DNA from: Paraburkholderia rhizosphaerae | GTDB lineage: Bacteria; Pseudomonadota; Gammaproteobacteria; Burkholderiales; Burkholderiaceae | Assembly (NCBI RefSeq): GCF_004366595.1 | Contig: NZ_SORE01000007.1 | Location: 62,001-126,000, forward strand | Length of the DNA: 64,000 nucleotides | Direction of reading: 5' to 3' | In this document: in pieces, positions 7,938 through 17,403 of the stretch | How positions within the stretch are numbered: position 1 is the stretch's first letter | Layout: each line of letters opens with the position of its first letter | Notes under the pieces: generated by a model | The model's input: only the letters and a program-made list of their open reading frames with translations | Databases searched by the model: none | What the model was told of the DNA's origin: nothing | Position numbers and translations under genes: made by a program

Positions 7938-9065
7938 ATGTCGTCGTTTATCAGTCTTTCCGGCCAGCCATCGATGCTGGCCGCAACCGGCCGCAGCGTG
8001 GGCACGCCGCTGCCGCCGGCGCAGCCGCGTGCGCTGCTGCGTCAAGAGACCTGCTGGCGTCGCATGCCGCTCGAGCACGCCGACGGCGGCACGCCGCCCA
8101 GCGAAGGCCCGGTAGTGCTCGCACGCTGGGCAATCGACTGCGAGGGGGAAGGCACCGCCGTGGGCCCACAAGGCTACTACGTGGTCGCGCTCGCGTTACG
8201 GCCGACCTTACTGCGTCTGTCCACGAACGGCAGCGTGTTGCACGACGGCCCGATCGATCGCGGCATGGTGCAGGTGACCGCGCCGGCGACGCCGACCGAG
8301 TTCCGTGCGCATGCGCCGGCGGATTTCCTGCATATCTACCTGTCCGCCGACTATGTCGCGCAATGTCCGGATACGGCGCTCGCGAAGCGCATGCAGGAAG
8401 CGCACGATGCGTGTTATCCGTTCATGCGCGACAGCGTGATCCGCCAGCTGATGCACGTACTGGTCGAAGCGCTCGAGAGTCCCGACCCGGCGAGCCGCTC
8501 CTGTGTGGACGCGGTGGCGCGCGCGATCGCGGCGCGCGCGCTCGGCATCGCGCTGCAACCGCCGGCCGCCGCTCACGCCGATGCCGGCAAGACGCCAGCG
8601 CTCGAAAACTGGCGCCTGCAACGGACCATCGCCTTTATCGACGACCATCTCGATCAGCCGATCTCGCTGCAGCAGCTCGCCCATGCGGTGGGCCTGTCGC
8701 CCACCTATTTCGCGGCGCGCTTTCGCGCGGCGGTCGGTGCATCGCCGCGCCTGTTCGTGATGCGGCGGCGTATCGAGCGCGCGAAGGTGCTGCTCGCGTC
8801 GACGCGGATGAGCATGATCGACGTCGCTCTGAATGTCGGGTTCAGGACACAGTCCCACTTCACGACGGTATTCGGCCGCCAGGAAGGCGCAACGCCATAC
8901 CAATGGCGGATGCGCTGCGCGAGCGCCGAAGACACCGCCGCGCCTGACGATCCGCTTCATCCAGCGGGCGACACGTTGCCGGACCATGCGGACATGCGGG
9001 TCCACGAGCGGGTCCACGATACGGGGGCAGCGGCCCAGTTGCAAAGCGCCGCGGCTGGAAGCTGA
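7938..9065 (+). CDS. AraC family transcriptional regulator
   Basis: The 375-residue protein has an N-terminal ligand/dimerisation part (to about 220) and a C-terminal AraC DNA-binding domain (about 228-330). The latter has two helix-turn-helix units: ISLQQLAHAVGLSPTYFAAR and MIDVALNVGFRTQSHFTTVF followed by GATPYQWR. In the family this controls nearby catabolic or stress genes. No target operon is obvious: the downstream gene faces the other way, and upstream there is only a decayed LysR gene. The last 40 residues are a polar extension. A GAGG site lies ahead of the ATG. Class is certain, ligand unknown. Confidence 0.9.
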   Translation: MSSFISLSGQPSMLAATGRSVGTPLPPAQPRALLRQETCWRRMPLEHADGGTPPSEGPVVLARWAIDCEGEGTAVGPQGYYVVALALRPTLLRLSTNGSVLHDGPIDRGMVQVTAPATPTEFRAHAPADFLHIYLSADYVAQCPDTALAKRMQEAHDACYPFMRDSVIRQLMHVLVEALESPDPASRSCVDAVARAIAARALGIALQPPAAAHADAGKTPALENWRLQRTIAFIDDHLDQPISLQQLAHAVGLSPTYFAARFRAAVGASPRLFVMRRRIERAKVLLASTRMSMIDVALNVGFRTQSHFTTVFGRQEGATPYQWRMRCASAEDTAAPDDPLHPAGDTLPDHADMRVHERVHDTGAAAQLQSAAAGS

Positions 9066-9159
9066 CTTGCGACCGATCGTTGCGCGCACAGCTAACGGCT
9101 GGGTGCGCATGCCGGGCGGTTTGCACGCTTGCAGGTTCGCATGCGTGTGCGTCGAGCGT

Positions 9160-9384
9160 TCAGTCCGGCATCACGAAGCAATGCTGCGCGACGCTCTCGT
9201 GAATCACAAACTCGTTCGCGCGTCCTGCGCGCACGTCGAGCAGCATGCGTTCGAGTTCGGCCAACTCGGCGCGTAGCGCGTCGGTGTCAGTGGCATGACG
9301 GTCGTCCAGCGCATCGCTAACGACGCGCCGCCGCACCATGATTTTTTCTATCGCGCGCGAGCGCGTCAAAAACAGGCGTTCCAT
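9160..9384 (-). CDS. small hypothetical protein, 74 residues
   Basis: The protein starts MERLFLTRSRAIEKIMVRRR and carries an amphipathic stretch DALRAELAELERMLLDVRAG that could form a helical hairpin or coiled coil. No family is recognised. Codon positions look coding (G/C-rich third positions). The ribosome site is weak and another short frame overlaps the start, so this could be a chance ORF. Confidence 0.4.
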   Translation of the reverse strand: MERLFLTRSRAIEKIMVRRRVVSDALDDRHATDTDALRAELAELERMLLDVRAGRANEFVIHESVAQHCFVMPD

Positions 9385-9570
9385 ATTTCTTCGTCAAATC
9401 GTCGTGCATGCGGCAGGCAGGCCCGGCCGCATGCCGTCGATTCGACTGCTTACCGCGCGCATGATTCCTTCGTGTGCGGAAAAAACTTCGACCGAACATC
9501 GGCGCGCCTGCAGCGTTCGCGAAACGTCGATTCCGGCGCTTATTCCTCTTCGGCGTATTCCCTCTTCCGA

Positions 9571-10743
9571 CTATTCCTCTTCGATACTCAGCAGGTTATC
9601 GTCGCCATCGGTCCATCTCGGTTCCGGGCTGACAAAGCGCGCATCGCCGAATAGCGACTTGTAGCGATTCGGCTGCGCACGCAGATACTGCTTCGGCGCA
9701 CGCACCCGCGCCCCCAGTTCCGCGGCCGCGTGCCACGGCCAGCGCGGATCGTAAAGCACCGTACGCGCGAGCGCGATAAAGTCCGCATCGCCGGTCGCAA
9801 TGATGCTTTCCGCATGCTCGAAGCTGCTGATCATCCCGACCGCGATCACCGGCATACGCACCGCCGCTTTCACCACGCGCGCAAGCGGCACCTGATAACC
9901 GGGACCCACCGGTATCTCCTGCGCGGGATGCAAGCCGCCGCTCGACACGTGGATCGCGTCGCAGCCGCGCGCTTCGAGCGCCTGTGCGAATGCAACGGTC
10001 TGCTCGATGTCCCAGCCGCCATCGACCCAGTCGGTGCCGGACACCCGCACGCTGACTGGCCGATCATCCGGGAATGCCGCGCGCACCGCGTCGAACACTT
10101 CGAGTGGAAAACGCATACGGTTCTCGAGCGAGCCGCCATATTCGTCGCTGCGCTGATTCGACAGCGGCGACAGGAATTGATGCAACAGATAGCCGTGCGC
10201 GCAATGCAGCTGAATCAGATCGATATCGAGCGCGGCAGCACGCCGCGCGGAAGCAGCGAACGCTTCGCGCACGCGTCTGAGTCCGTCCCGGTCGAGCGCG
10301 GCCGGCGGGTGATCATGCGGATCGAAGCCAATCGCGGACGGCGCTTCTGTCTGCCAGCCGTTCGGGTGGCCCGGCGCAAACTGCATCCTGCCCGCCCATG
10401 GCACTTCGGTCGACGCCTTGCGGCCCGCATGGTCCAGTTGCAATCCGATCGGGATGGTCGACCAGCGCCGCACGCTTTCCAGGATGTTGCGCATCGCGGC
10501 CTCGGTCGCGTCGTCGTAAAGCCCGACATCGCCGTATGTGATGCGGCCCTCCGGCACGACCGCGGTCGCTTCGATGGTCAGCAGCGCGGCGCCCGATAGC
10601 GACAGCTGACCGAGGTGAATCAGATGCCAGTCGTTCATGCAGCCGTGTTTCGCCGAGTATTGGCACATCGGCGCAACCACGATCCGGTTCGGCAGGTTCA
10701 GGCCGCGAACCTGTATCGGTCTGAAAAGGGCGGATTGAGCCAA
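9571..10743 (-). CDS. NADH:flavin oxidoreductase, old yellow enzyme (YqjM-like)
   Basis: The start is probably the TTG at 10743: AGGAGA stands 6 bases before it, and the family's opening SALFRPIQVRGLNLPNRIVV follows at once. Longer ATG starts exist without such a site. The 390-residue TIM barrel has the YqjM-class cysteine in APMCQYSA, and a QLHCAHGYLLHQFLSPLSN stretch with the active-site His pair region. It also has RSDEYGGSLENRMRF for FMN binding and GDADFIALAR near the end. These FMN enzymes reduce activated C=C bonds with NAD(P)H, in detoxification of enones, nitroesters or maleimides. The gene is divergent from the histidine kinase. Confidence 0.88.
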   Translation of the reverse strand: MAQSALFRPIQVRGLNLPNRIVVAPMCQYSAKHGCMNDWHLIHLGQLSLSGAALLTIEATAVVPEGRITYGDVGLYDDATEAAMRNILESVRRWSTIPIGLQLDHAGRKASTEVPWAGRMQFAPGHPNGWQTEAPSAIGFDPHDHPPAALDRDGLRRVREAFAASARRAAALDIDLIQLHCAHGYLLHQFLSPLSNQRSDEYGGSLENRMRFPLEVFDAVRAAFPDDRPVSVRVSGTDWVDGGWDIEQTVAFAQALEARGCDAIHVSSGGLHPAQEIPVGPGYQVPLARVVKAAVRMPVIAVGMISSFEHAESIIATGDADFIALARTVLYDPRWPWHAAAELGARVRAPKQYLRAQPNRYKSLFGDARFVSPEPRWTDGDDNLLSIEEE

Positions 10744-11022
10744 GATGGTCTCCTCGATCAGATTACCGCTTCCGTTGGAACACGCGCGTTTGAACGCGAT
10801 ATCGCTCGTCATCGAGTGTAGGTGATCGTCATGCGTATGCGGCGACCTGGTTTGCATAGCGTGCGGCTGCAGGAGTGCGTGCGCGATAGTTGTCCGGTAG
10901 CGCGATACGCTGCAATAATCGGTGCTGGCGCCGTTCCAGTCGTGATGCGGCGCAACGGAATTCATCGGCGGATTAACGCCATTTGACGCTCGCGGTACCC
11001 CGGTCCGACTGCCCGCCTTGTC

Positions 11023-12963
11023 ATGGCCTCTCCTTCTCCTTCGCCTTCGCCTTCGCCGGATAGCCGCCGACGGAAAGATGCACAGTCTGCCGCGTTCGGT
11101 GCGCTGCCTGAAGAGGCCAACCATTACGCGCAACTGCGCCATTTCGGGTTCGTCTGGTCAGCCGGCATCGTCGCGTTCGCGCTAATTACATGGGCATGCA
11201 TCGCGCTGGGGATCGACGAATCCGCCGCAAAATGCATTTATCTGACGGCGATTGTGTTTCTGTCGCTGATCGATAGCTTCGTATCGTCGGTCGTCTTCTG
11301 TGTAATCGCGGTTTTTTGTCTCGACTACTTTTTCGGACAACCGCCGTTCACGTTGCGCGTTCCATCCGCGGGACATCTGCCCGATCTGCTCACCTTCCTC
11401 GCCGCATCGCTCGTGATTACCGCGCTCGTGCGGCACACGCACAAGCTCGGACGCGCGCAACGCGAGCAGGCGAGCCTGCTGGATCTCACGCACGACACAA
11501 TCGTCGTGCGCGACACCGGCGGCGCGATTACTTATTGGAATCGCGGCGCGCAGCGGCTGTATGGTTGGGAGAAAGACGAAGTGCTCGGCAAGCCGCTGCA
11601 CGAATTGCTGAAGACGCACTTTCCGGTCCAGCTGCAGCAGATTGTCGACACGTTAGGCGCGACCGGCCACTGGGAAGGCGAACTGGTCTGCACCACACGG
11701 GACGGCGCGGAGCGGGTTATTGCGAGCCGCTGGTCGCTGCAACGCGGCGCTGACGGCGAGCCGGTCGCGACACTCGAAAGCGGCACCGACATCACCGACC
11801 GCAAACGCGCGGAAGACGCGTTGCGGCGGAGCGAAGCGACTTATCTTGCCGAAGCGCAGAAGCTCAGCGCGACAGGAAGCTTCGGCTGGGACATCGAAAG
11901 CGGCCGTGTGTTCTGGTCCGAGCAGAGCTTTCGCATTTTCGGCTACGAGACCGATATCGAGCCGACGCTCGACCGGGTCATCCAGCGTATTCACCCTGAC
12001 GATATCAACTTCGTGCATGACCTGGTCGAGCACGCATCGTCGGGTCGGCATTCGCTCGATTTCGAGCACCGTCTATTGATGCCGGATGGCACGACGAAAT
12101 ATCTGCACGTTGTCGCGCATGCGATCGAGGCCGATCGGCTGCGGTACGCGGGCGCGATCATGGACATTACCGCCGCACGGCAAACCGAGTTGCGCTTGCA
12201 GGATGCGCAGGCCGAACTCGCACGGATCACGCGTCTGACGATGCTCGGCGAACTGAGCGCATCGATCGCGCATGAAGTGGGACAGCCGCTCTCAGCCACG
12301 GTAACCAGCGCGGAAGCGTCACTGCGCTGGCTCGACCGCGATCCGCCGCGCCTCGATGAAGTAAAGAGCGGCCTCACACGCATCATCAGCGAAGCACAAC
12401 GCTCGTTCCAGATTGTCCGCCGTGTACGCACGCTCGCACAGAAAAACCCGGTGCAGAAGGCCGCGATCGACGTCAACGAGATCGTCAACGAATCGGTCGC
12501 GCTGATTCAGCGTGAAATTTTTCGTCACCGCGTGCCGCTGCAATTGAAGCTCGCGCACGACTTGCCGCTCGTGTTCGCAGACCGGATACAGTTGCAGCAG
12601 GTCGTGATCAACCTCGCGATGAACGGTATTCAGGCGCTCGACGGCATGATCGACCGGCCTCGCGAACTGTCGATCGAAACGCGCACTGGGCCTGCGCGCG
12701 ACGATCCAGTCGTGATCGCCGTGAAGGATAACGGCGCCGGCATTTCGCGCGAGAATGAAGCACGGCTATTCGAAGCATTCTTTACGACAAAGCCGCAAGG
12801 CACCGGAATCGGGCTATCGATCTGCCGCTCGATCATCGAAGCGCATCACGGGACGATCCGCGCATCGAACAACGATGGTTACGGTGCGACCTTCGAATGC
12901 GCGCTGCCGCGGGCTTCCGCGGACAGCGTCGACGAGTTCTCACGCGCAGGCTCGCCGGCTTGA
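11023..12963 (+). CDS. DUF4118/PAS sensor histidine kinase
   Basis: The 646-residue protein opens with MASPSPSPSPSPDSRRR. It then has four likely membrane helices (about 44-62, 70-88, 90-105, 120-138) typical of the DUF4118/KdpD-type sensor domain. PAS domains follow at about 150-262 (WNRGAQRLYGWEKDEVLG) and 278-390 (RIHPDDINF). The kinase core has the phospho-acceptor in ASIAHEVGQPL (His417), the N box INLAMNGIQAL, DNGAGI, and GTGIGLSICRSIIE. It autophosphorylates on His and passes phosphate to a response regulator. None is next to it, so it is an orphan kinase. The His box (E-V-G-Q-P-L) resembles FixL/LuxN-like kinases that have short membrane sensors. Confidence 0.88.
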   Translation: MASPSPSPSPSPDSRRRKDAQSAAFGALPEEANHYAQLRHFGFVWSAGIVAFALITWACIALGIDESAAKCIYLTAIVFLSLIDSFVSSVVFCVIAVFCLDYFFGQPPFTLRVPSAGHLPDLLTFLAASLVITALVRHTHKLGRAQREQASLLDLTHDTIVVRDTGGAITYWNRGAQRLYGWEKDEVLGKPLHELLKTHFPVQLQQIVDTLGATGHWEGELVCTTRDGAERVIASRWSLQRGADGEPVATLESGTDITDRKRAEDALRRSEATYLAEAQKLSATGSFGWDIESGRVFWSEQSFRIFGYETDIEPTLDRVIQRIHPDDINFVHDLVEHASSGRHSLDFEHRLLMPDGTTKYLHVVAHAIEADRLRYAGAIMDITAARQTELRLQDAQAELARITRLTMLGELSASIAHEVGQPLSATVTSAEASLRWLDRDPPRLDEVKSGLTRIISEAQRSFQIVRRVRTLAQKNPVQKAAIDVNEIVNESVALIQREIFRHRVPLQLKLAHDLPLVFADRIQLQQVVINLAMNGIQALDGMIDRPRELSIETRTGPARDDPVVIAVKDNGAGISRENEARLFEAFFTTKPQGTGIGLSICRSIIEAHHGTIRASNNDGYGATFECALPRASADSVDEFSRAGSPA

Positions 12964-12990
12964 CATTGCATGCCTGCAGAAACCGAGGCC

Positions 12991-14472
12991 TCAAATAACC
13001 GCGGGCGCGGTGACGATCGACTTCAATTCCGGCACCGGATGCGCGAGCTTCGCAAGATCGGGACGCGGACGCCGCAGCGCCGCGTCGCGCTGCCAGTGTG
13101 CCTCGAGCGACTGCGAGATATCGAGCAGCCGCGCGTCCGCGCGGTGCGCGCCGACCACCTGCATGCCGAACGGCATGCCCGCATGATCGACGCCGCATGG
13201 CAGCGAAATCGCCGGGTTGGTCGCAAGCGTCACCAGGTAAGTCAGCGCGAGCCAGCGGTAGTAGTTCGCCAGCGGCTTCCCGTTGATCTCGGCGAGATAC
13301 GGTTGCGACCATGGAAATGGCGTGATCGGCGTGGTCGGCGACACGATCACGTCGTAACGCTCGAATACCTTCTGGAAACGCCGGAACAGATTCGTTTGCT
13401 CGGTATGCGCCCATACGACATCGGCGAGCGACATCGCACTGCCCATTTCGTAGTTGGTTCGCGTATTCGCGCCGAGCAACGCCGGGTCGCGTTCGTAGAT
13501 CTCCTTGAAACTCGCGACGAAGTTCTGCGCACGGATGATATCGAAGCAACGGTCTGCTTCACCCATGTCGAGATCGAGCGGCTCGCACACTTTCACATCG
13601 CGCGCGAGCGCGTCGATCTTCGCGCGGAACGTTTTGCGCAGGTTGTCGTCCACGGCGCTCACGCCGAAGTCTTCCGTATACGCGACGCGCAGCGTGGCGA
13701 GATCGACCGGTTTGAAATGCGCGAATGCGGCGGCGTCGCCTGCGATGCTGATCGGGTCGCTCGCTTCGAGGCCGACGGTGGCCGCCAGTTGCAGCCGCGT
13801 GTCCGCGACGTCGCGGCCCATTGGACCGACCACGCTAATCGGCGTCCAGCCGAGCGTGCGTTGATCGTTCGGCACGAGCCCCGGCGACGGACGCAAGCCG
13901 ACCACACCGCATAGCGCAGCCGGAATGCGCAGGGAACCGCCGGTATCGGAGCCGGTGCATATCGGCAGCATGTCGGTGGCCAGCGCCGTGGCCGAACCGC
14001 CGGACGAACCGCCCGCATTCAGCAGCGGGTTAAACGGATTCCCGGTTGCGCCCCACACTGCATTGCGCGTGTTCGCGCCCGCGCCGAACTCGGGCACGTT
14101 GGTCTTTGCCGCGACGATCGCGCCGGCCGCCCGCAAACGCGCAACTAGCACATGATCGTGCTGCGGCACATGCGCGCGGTAGATCGGCGAGCCGTAGGTG
14201 GTCAACAGGCCCGCGGTTTCCTCGAGGTCCTTGATGCCGACCGGCAAGCCGTGCAGCGGACCCAGCGGCTCGCCGCGCAGCACCGCCTGCTCGGCACGGC
14301 GCGCGGCGTCGCGCGCGCGCTCGAAGTCGGTCGCCGCAATCGCGTTGACCGCCGGGTTCAGCGCTTCGATGCGCGCGATGCACGCGTCCAGCAGTTCGAC
14401 CGGTGACAGTTCGCGGCTGCCGATCATCCGCCGTGCGTCGACTGCCGAGAGAGCAACAACTGATTCATCCAT
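12991..14472 (-). CDS. Amidase signature family hydrolase
   Basis: The ATG at 14472 gives 493 residues, normal for the family. The Ser-cisSer-Lys triad is visible: Lys81 in PVGIKDLEET, Ser156 in NAGGSSGGSA and Ser180 in TGSDTGGSLRIPA; the 24-residue gap between the serines is the classic spacing. Members cleave C-N bonds of amides, or act as GatA. The absence of gatB/gatC nearby and the isolated setting favour a catabolic amidase. Its 3' end faces the histidine kinase with a 27-base gap. The substrate cannot be told from sequence. Confidence 0.88.
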   Translation of the reverse strand: MDESVVALSAVDARRMIGSRELSPVELLDACIARIEALNPAVNAIAATDFERARDAARRAEQAVLRGEPLGPLHGLPVGIKDLEETAGLLTTYGSPIYRAHVPQHDHVLVARLRAAGAIVAAKTNVPEFGAGANTRNAVWGATGNPFNPLLNAGGSSGGSATALATDMLPICTGSDTGGSLRIPAALCGVVGLRPSPGLVPNDQRTLGWTPISVVGPMGRDVADTRLQLAATVGLEASDPISIAGDAAAFAHFKPVDLATLRVAYTEDFGVSAVDDNLRKTFRAKIDALARDVKVCEPLDLDMGEADRCFDIIRAQNFVASFKEIYERDPALLGANTRTNYEMGSAMSLADVVWAHTEQTNLFRRFQKVFERYDVIVSPTTPITPFPWSQPYLAEINGKPLANYYRWLALTYLVTLATNPAISLPCGVDHAGMPFGMQVVGAHRADARLLDISQSLEAHWQRDAALRRPRPDLAKLAHPVPELKSIVTAPAVI

Positions 14473-14783
14473 TTCCGAGGCAATCCTTATGATTCGATAA
14501 CTGGGCGATGCGCACGCCGCTGTGTCTGCCGTTGCGCGTGACGCGATCCCATTAGTTTGCCACGTCAAATGATTCGATGCTGCGTGTAATAACCTGCCGT
14601 CGCCTGCTAGAACGACATGACGCCCCAACGTGAAAGGAAAATGCAACGCGCCCCGCAAACCGCTTATGACTGAACGGCCCACTCGTGCATTATGTCTATG
14701 CCATGATGTCGCTCACGACGCGCCACACTCGCCTTCGACTTACCTTCGTTTCGCTTACTCGTTTCGTTCACCCTTCACCCAGA

Positions 14784-15803
14784 ATGCACATGGAAGACTA
14801 TTCGATATTCCACGCCGGCAACGTGGTCCTGCAATCCGGCATCACCTTTCGGGACGCGAAGCTCGCTTACAAAACGCATGGCCAGCTCGCCGCCGACAAG
14901 TCCAACGTGATTCTTTATATGACGTCGTTTTCGGCGCATCACTACGACGTCGACTGGATCATCGGTCCCGGCAAGGCACTCGATACCGACCGTTACTTCG
15001 TCGTGGCGACCAATCTGTTCGGCAACGGCCTGTCGTCGTCGCCGAGCAATGCGGTCGAGCCGTTTAACGGCGTGCGCTGGCCGAACTTCACGATCGCCGA
15101 TAACGTCGCGATCCAGCATCGTCTGATCACGCAGCATCTGGGCATCGACGAATTGCAGCTCGCCTGCGGCTGGTCGATGGGCGGCATTCAGGCCTACCAT
15201 TGGGCCGCGCTGTACCCGCAAATGGTCAAGCGTCTCGCGGTGATTTGCGGCGCCGCGAAGACGTCCGCGCACAACAAGGTGTTTCTCGAAGGCATTCGCG
15301 CGACGTTGACGACCGACCCCGCGTTTCAGAATGGCACGTTTGTCTCGCGCCCCGAACGCGGATTGCGGGCGATGGGCCGCAGTTACGCGGCAATGGCGAT
15401 GTCGCAGACTTTCTATCGCGACGAACTCTGGCGCCACGCGGGCTTTTCTTCGCTCGAAGATTATCTGGTGATGGGCTGGGAAATGAACTTCCTGCGGCGC
15501 GACGCGAATAATCTGCTCGCGCATTTGTGGACGTGGGAACACGCGGACATCTCCGCGAATCCGATCTATCACGGCGATTTTCGCGCGGCGCTGCAAGCGA
15601 TCACCGCGAATGCGCTGATCATGCCGAGCGAGACCGACCTGTATTTTCAGGTCGAGGACAACCGGCTCGAAGTCGAACAGATGCGACGCGCGAAGCTGCT
15701 GCCGATTCCGTCGGTGTGGGGACATCGCGCCGGGCTGCCGACCGCGAATGTCGAAGACGCGGCATTTATCAGCGATGCAATTGGACGGCTGCTTGCGGAG
15801 TGA
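14784..15803 (+). CDS. MetX-like alpha/beta-hydrolase (homoserine acetyltransferase family)
   Basis: The 339-residue product begins [19 protein letters not shown] and shows the MetX-like fold: [20 protein letters not shown], the oxyanion region, nucleophile elbow [15 protein letters not shown] (Ser131), an acidic residue in PSETDLYF and a late histidine in SVWGHRAG. True homoserine acetyltransferases end with GHDAFL at that place and make a longer protein. The altered His context suggests a related hydrolase or acyltransferase of unknown substrate. The gene is divergent from the amidase over a 311-base gap that should hold both promoters. No clear ribosome site distinguishes ATG 14784 from ATG 14790. 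Confidence 0.8.
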   Translation: MHMEDYSIFHAGNVVLQSGITFRDAKLAYKTHGQLAADKSNVILYMTSFSAHHYDVDWIIGPGKALDTDRYFVVATNLFGNGLSSSPSNAVEPFNGVRWPNFTIADNVAIQHRLITQHLGIDELQLACGWSMGGIQAYHWAALYPQMVKRLAVICGAAKTSAHNKVFLEGIRATLTTDPAFQNGTFVSRPERGLRAMGRSYAAMAMSQTFYRDELWRHAGFSSLEDYLVMGWEMNFLRRDANNLLAHLWTWEHADISANPIYHGDFRAALQAITANALIMPSETDLYFQVEDNRLEVEQMRRAKLLPIPSVWGHRAGLPTANVEDAAFISDAIGRLLAE

Positions 15804-15877
15804 GCGGGGCTCGCCGGGCGCTTGAATCGGTGCGGGGGCATGTGGCCGGTTCATCCGCGTAGCTGGGCTGTGCGACC

Positions 15878-15933
15878 GGTTCGCGCGGTCGGTTCGCGCG
15901 GTCGGTTCGCGCGGTCGGTTCGCGCGGTCGGTT
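15878..15933. repeat. four exact 13-bp tandem repeats (GGTTCGCGCGGTC)
   Basis: Four identical consecutive copies of ggttcgcgcggtc are followed by a partial fifth (ggtt). The block sits 75 bases after the stop of the MetX-like gene, between it and a decayed ORF on the other strand. No spacer separates units, so it is a simple minisatellite and not a CRISPR. Confidence 0.9.
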
Positions 15934-15936
15934 GGA

Positions 15937-16257
15937 TTACACGCCGTCCCCCATGAACAGCGAGCGACCGTCCGTCCCGCCGCGCGGCAAGCCGAGAAAA
16001 TCGAGCATCGCACACGACCACGCGTCGATATCGACGCTATCCGCGATCGTCACCTATCCGTGAGCCGAACCGGCCAGCAACAGGATGTCGTCTCCTTGCA
16101 TCCGCAGCTGCCGCACCGTGCGCCACACTTCAGCCACGCAGCGATCCGCATGCGGGCGGGCCGCAGAAAGGTTGGGCATCATCCGGGGCGCGATCCGCAC
16201 GGGTCTCGCGCATGGGCTGATCACCGACGAAGCAACGGCGTCGGCGTTGCTGCAGGG
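15937..16257 (-). pseudogene. unidentified decayed ORF with an internal stop
   Basis: One minus-strand frame reads protein-like for about 100 codons between stops. It includes RIAPRMMPNLSAARPHADRC, VAEVWRTVRQLRMQGDDILL and LAGSAHG, then an in-frame TAG at 16054-16056, then VTIADSVDIDAWSCAMLDFL and GLPRGGTDGRSLFMGDGV before the final TAA. The alternation of hydrophobic and charged residues on both sides of the TAG suggests one former gene interrupted by a nonsense mutation and cut at its 5' end. I do not recognise the family. The rest of the 530-base gap holds the 13-bp repeats and nothing else seen. Confidence 0.35.
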
Positions 16258-16334
16258 TTAGCGGACACGGATGTTCGGCGCGGAATGACATTTTGTGAAC
16301 CGCATCATCGGCCGAACAATGACAGACGCAAACG

Positions 16335-16847
16335 TTAGCGCGACGCGGACATCGGCGGCTTCGAGCCGTGATCATTGAACGCACGCCCAAGTTTCAGACG
16401 CACCGCGACATGCGCGAGCCTTGCGCGATCGACCGACACACCGAGCACTTCCGCGGTTTCCTCGTAGGTCAAGCCTTCGACCTCGGCAAGCAGCAACGCG
16501 GCACGCTCGGGCGGCGCGAGCGAACGGAACTCGGACAGAATTCGGGAATGAACGTCCGCATTTCGCGCACGCCGGCGCGCCGCGCCACCGGACGTGTCAC
16601 GCCCGGCGCGGCGCGAACGCTCATATCGCTCGTACGCGGAGCCGCTTCTCAGCACGCTATGCGCGGCAGCCAGCATGCGCACCAACGTCTCGCGTTCGCT
16701 CACCGGGTGTCCCGCGTCGGCACTCGCATTGCACGCATTGGCGACCATCGCCTCAGCAAGCGGCACGTCCTCGGTGACCCGATAGGCAAACGACCATACC
16801 CGCGAAACGAGCGCGCGTAAAACTGCTGGATTCGAGACTGCATTCAT
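16335..16847 (-). CDS. Sigma-70/ECF-like sigma factor protein
   Basis: ATG at 16847 with GGAG 8 bases upstream gives 170 residues. The C-terminal half is a good sigma region 4: FRSLAPPERAALLLAEVEGL then TYEETAEVLGVSVDRARLAH, i.e. 'L-P-x-x-x-R-x-x-x-x-L-x-x-x-E-x-x-x-Y-x-E-x-A-x-x-L-G-x-S-x-x-x-v-x'. The N-terminal region 2 is weaker but has LRALVSRVWSFAYRVTEDVP at the expected place. ECF factors direct RNA polymerase to stress promoters and are usually held by an anti-sigma encoded next door; none is seen here. It could be a divergent sigma-like regulator. A helical linker rich in Arg (residues 95-115) joins the two parts. Confidence 0.75.
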   Translation of the reverse strand: MNAVSNPAVLRALVSRVWSFAYRVTEDVPLAEAMVANACNASADAGHPVSERETLVRMLAAAHSVLRSGSAYERYERSRRAGRDTSGGAARRRARNADVHSRILSEFRSLAPPERAALLLAEVEGLTYEETAEVLGVSVDRARLAHVAVRLKLGRAFNDHGSKPPMSASR

Positions 16848-17403
16848 GCGTAGTGCTCCGCTTGGACAAACGCCGTGATTGTTTAATCGAACGACGCAGC
16901 AAGAGCTTACACAGACGGCGACAGTCACGCTATGCCAATTACGTCAATTTTCTTGCTCATTAGGGGCTTTCGCTGTTGGCATCAGCATCATGCAAGATAT
17001 CTGGAACAATACAACGCGAATGTTGCAATTTTCCATTAAGAGAATCTTTCTTTTCTGTTTAGTGATAATTACAGCATTTTTACGATGACAATGCGCGACC
17101 TGGCGTGGCATTGCGGCCATGCATGCGGCGCAGGATGGAATGCCGGAGAATGCCGGCGCTCGATTTAAGGCGAAAACCCGCTGTCGCATCTCCACATTCT
17201 TCATGCGGCGCATGCGGTCGGCTTATGGTTTTTTTGAGCGGAATTTTGACTACTTGAGTTAAACAGGCAAGGCGGCTTTGCCGGTTGATTTGGCAATTGC
17301 GCGAATCCGAACGCAATGAGCAGCAATGAATTATTGAGCGATTACTGTTAGCCGGCGGTGCCTGATGGTGCCTGGGGCCTTGACCGCCGCCGGCTTCAGG
17401 CAA
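16848..17403. other. AT-rich intergenic region, no gene seen
   Basis: Bases 16,880-17,090 are much richer in A and T than the surroundings (for example attttccattaagagaatc). This is the upstream region of the sigma-like gene. Short frames here have no ribosome site or recognisable product. Near the right end, 9-base arms AGCCGGCGG (17350-17358) and CCGCCGGCT (17387-17395) could form a weak hairpin after the glycine-zipper gene. Confidence 0.5.

Noticed and set aside
7928..8947. 339-codon plus-strand frame overlapping the AraC regulator
   Set aside because: Out-of-frame product is an Arg/Ala-rich string; the AraC frame has two clear helix-turn-helix units and the ribosome site.
9317..9499. 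Second short minus-strand frame overlapping the 74-residue hypothetical gene
   Set aside because: Its 60-residue product is mostly Arg-rich and out of frame with the better candidate; no support for either as a pair.
15878..15933. 13-bp repeats considered as iterons of a replication origin
   Set aside because: Only four GC-rich head-to-tail copies, with no AT-rich unwinding region, DnaA boxes or rep/par gene nearby.
16879..17088. 69-codon plus-strand frame in the AT-rich gap
   Set aside because: No ribosome site, no coding bias and no recognised product; its hydrophobic end reflects A/T-rich codons.
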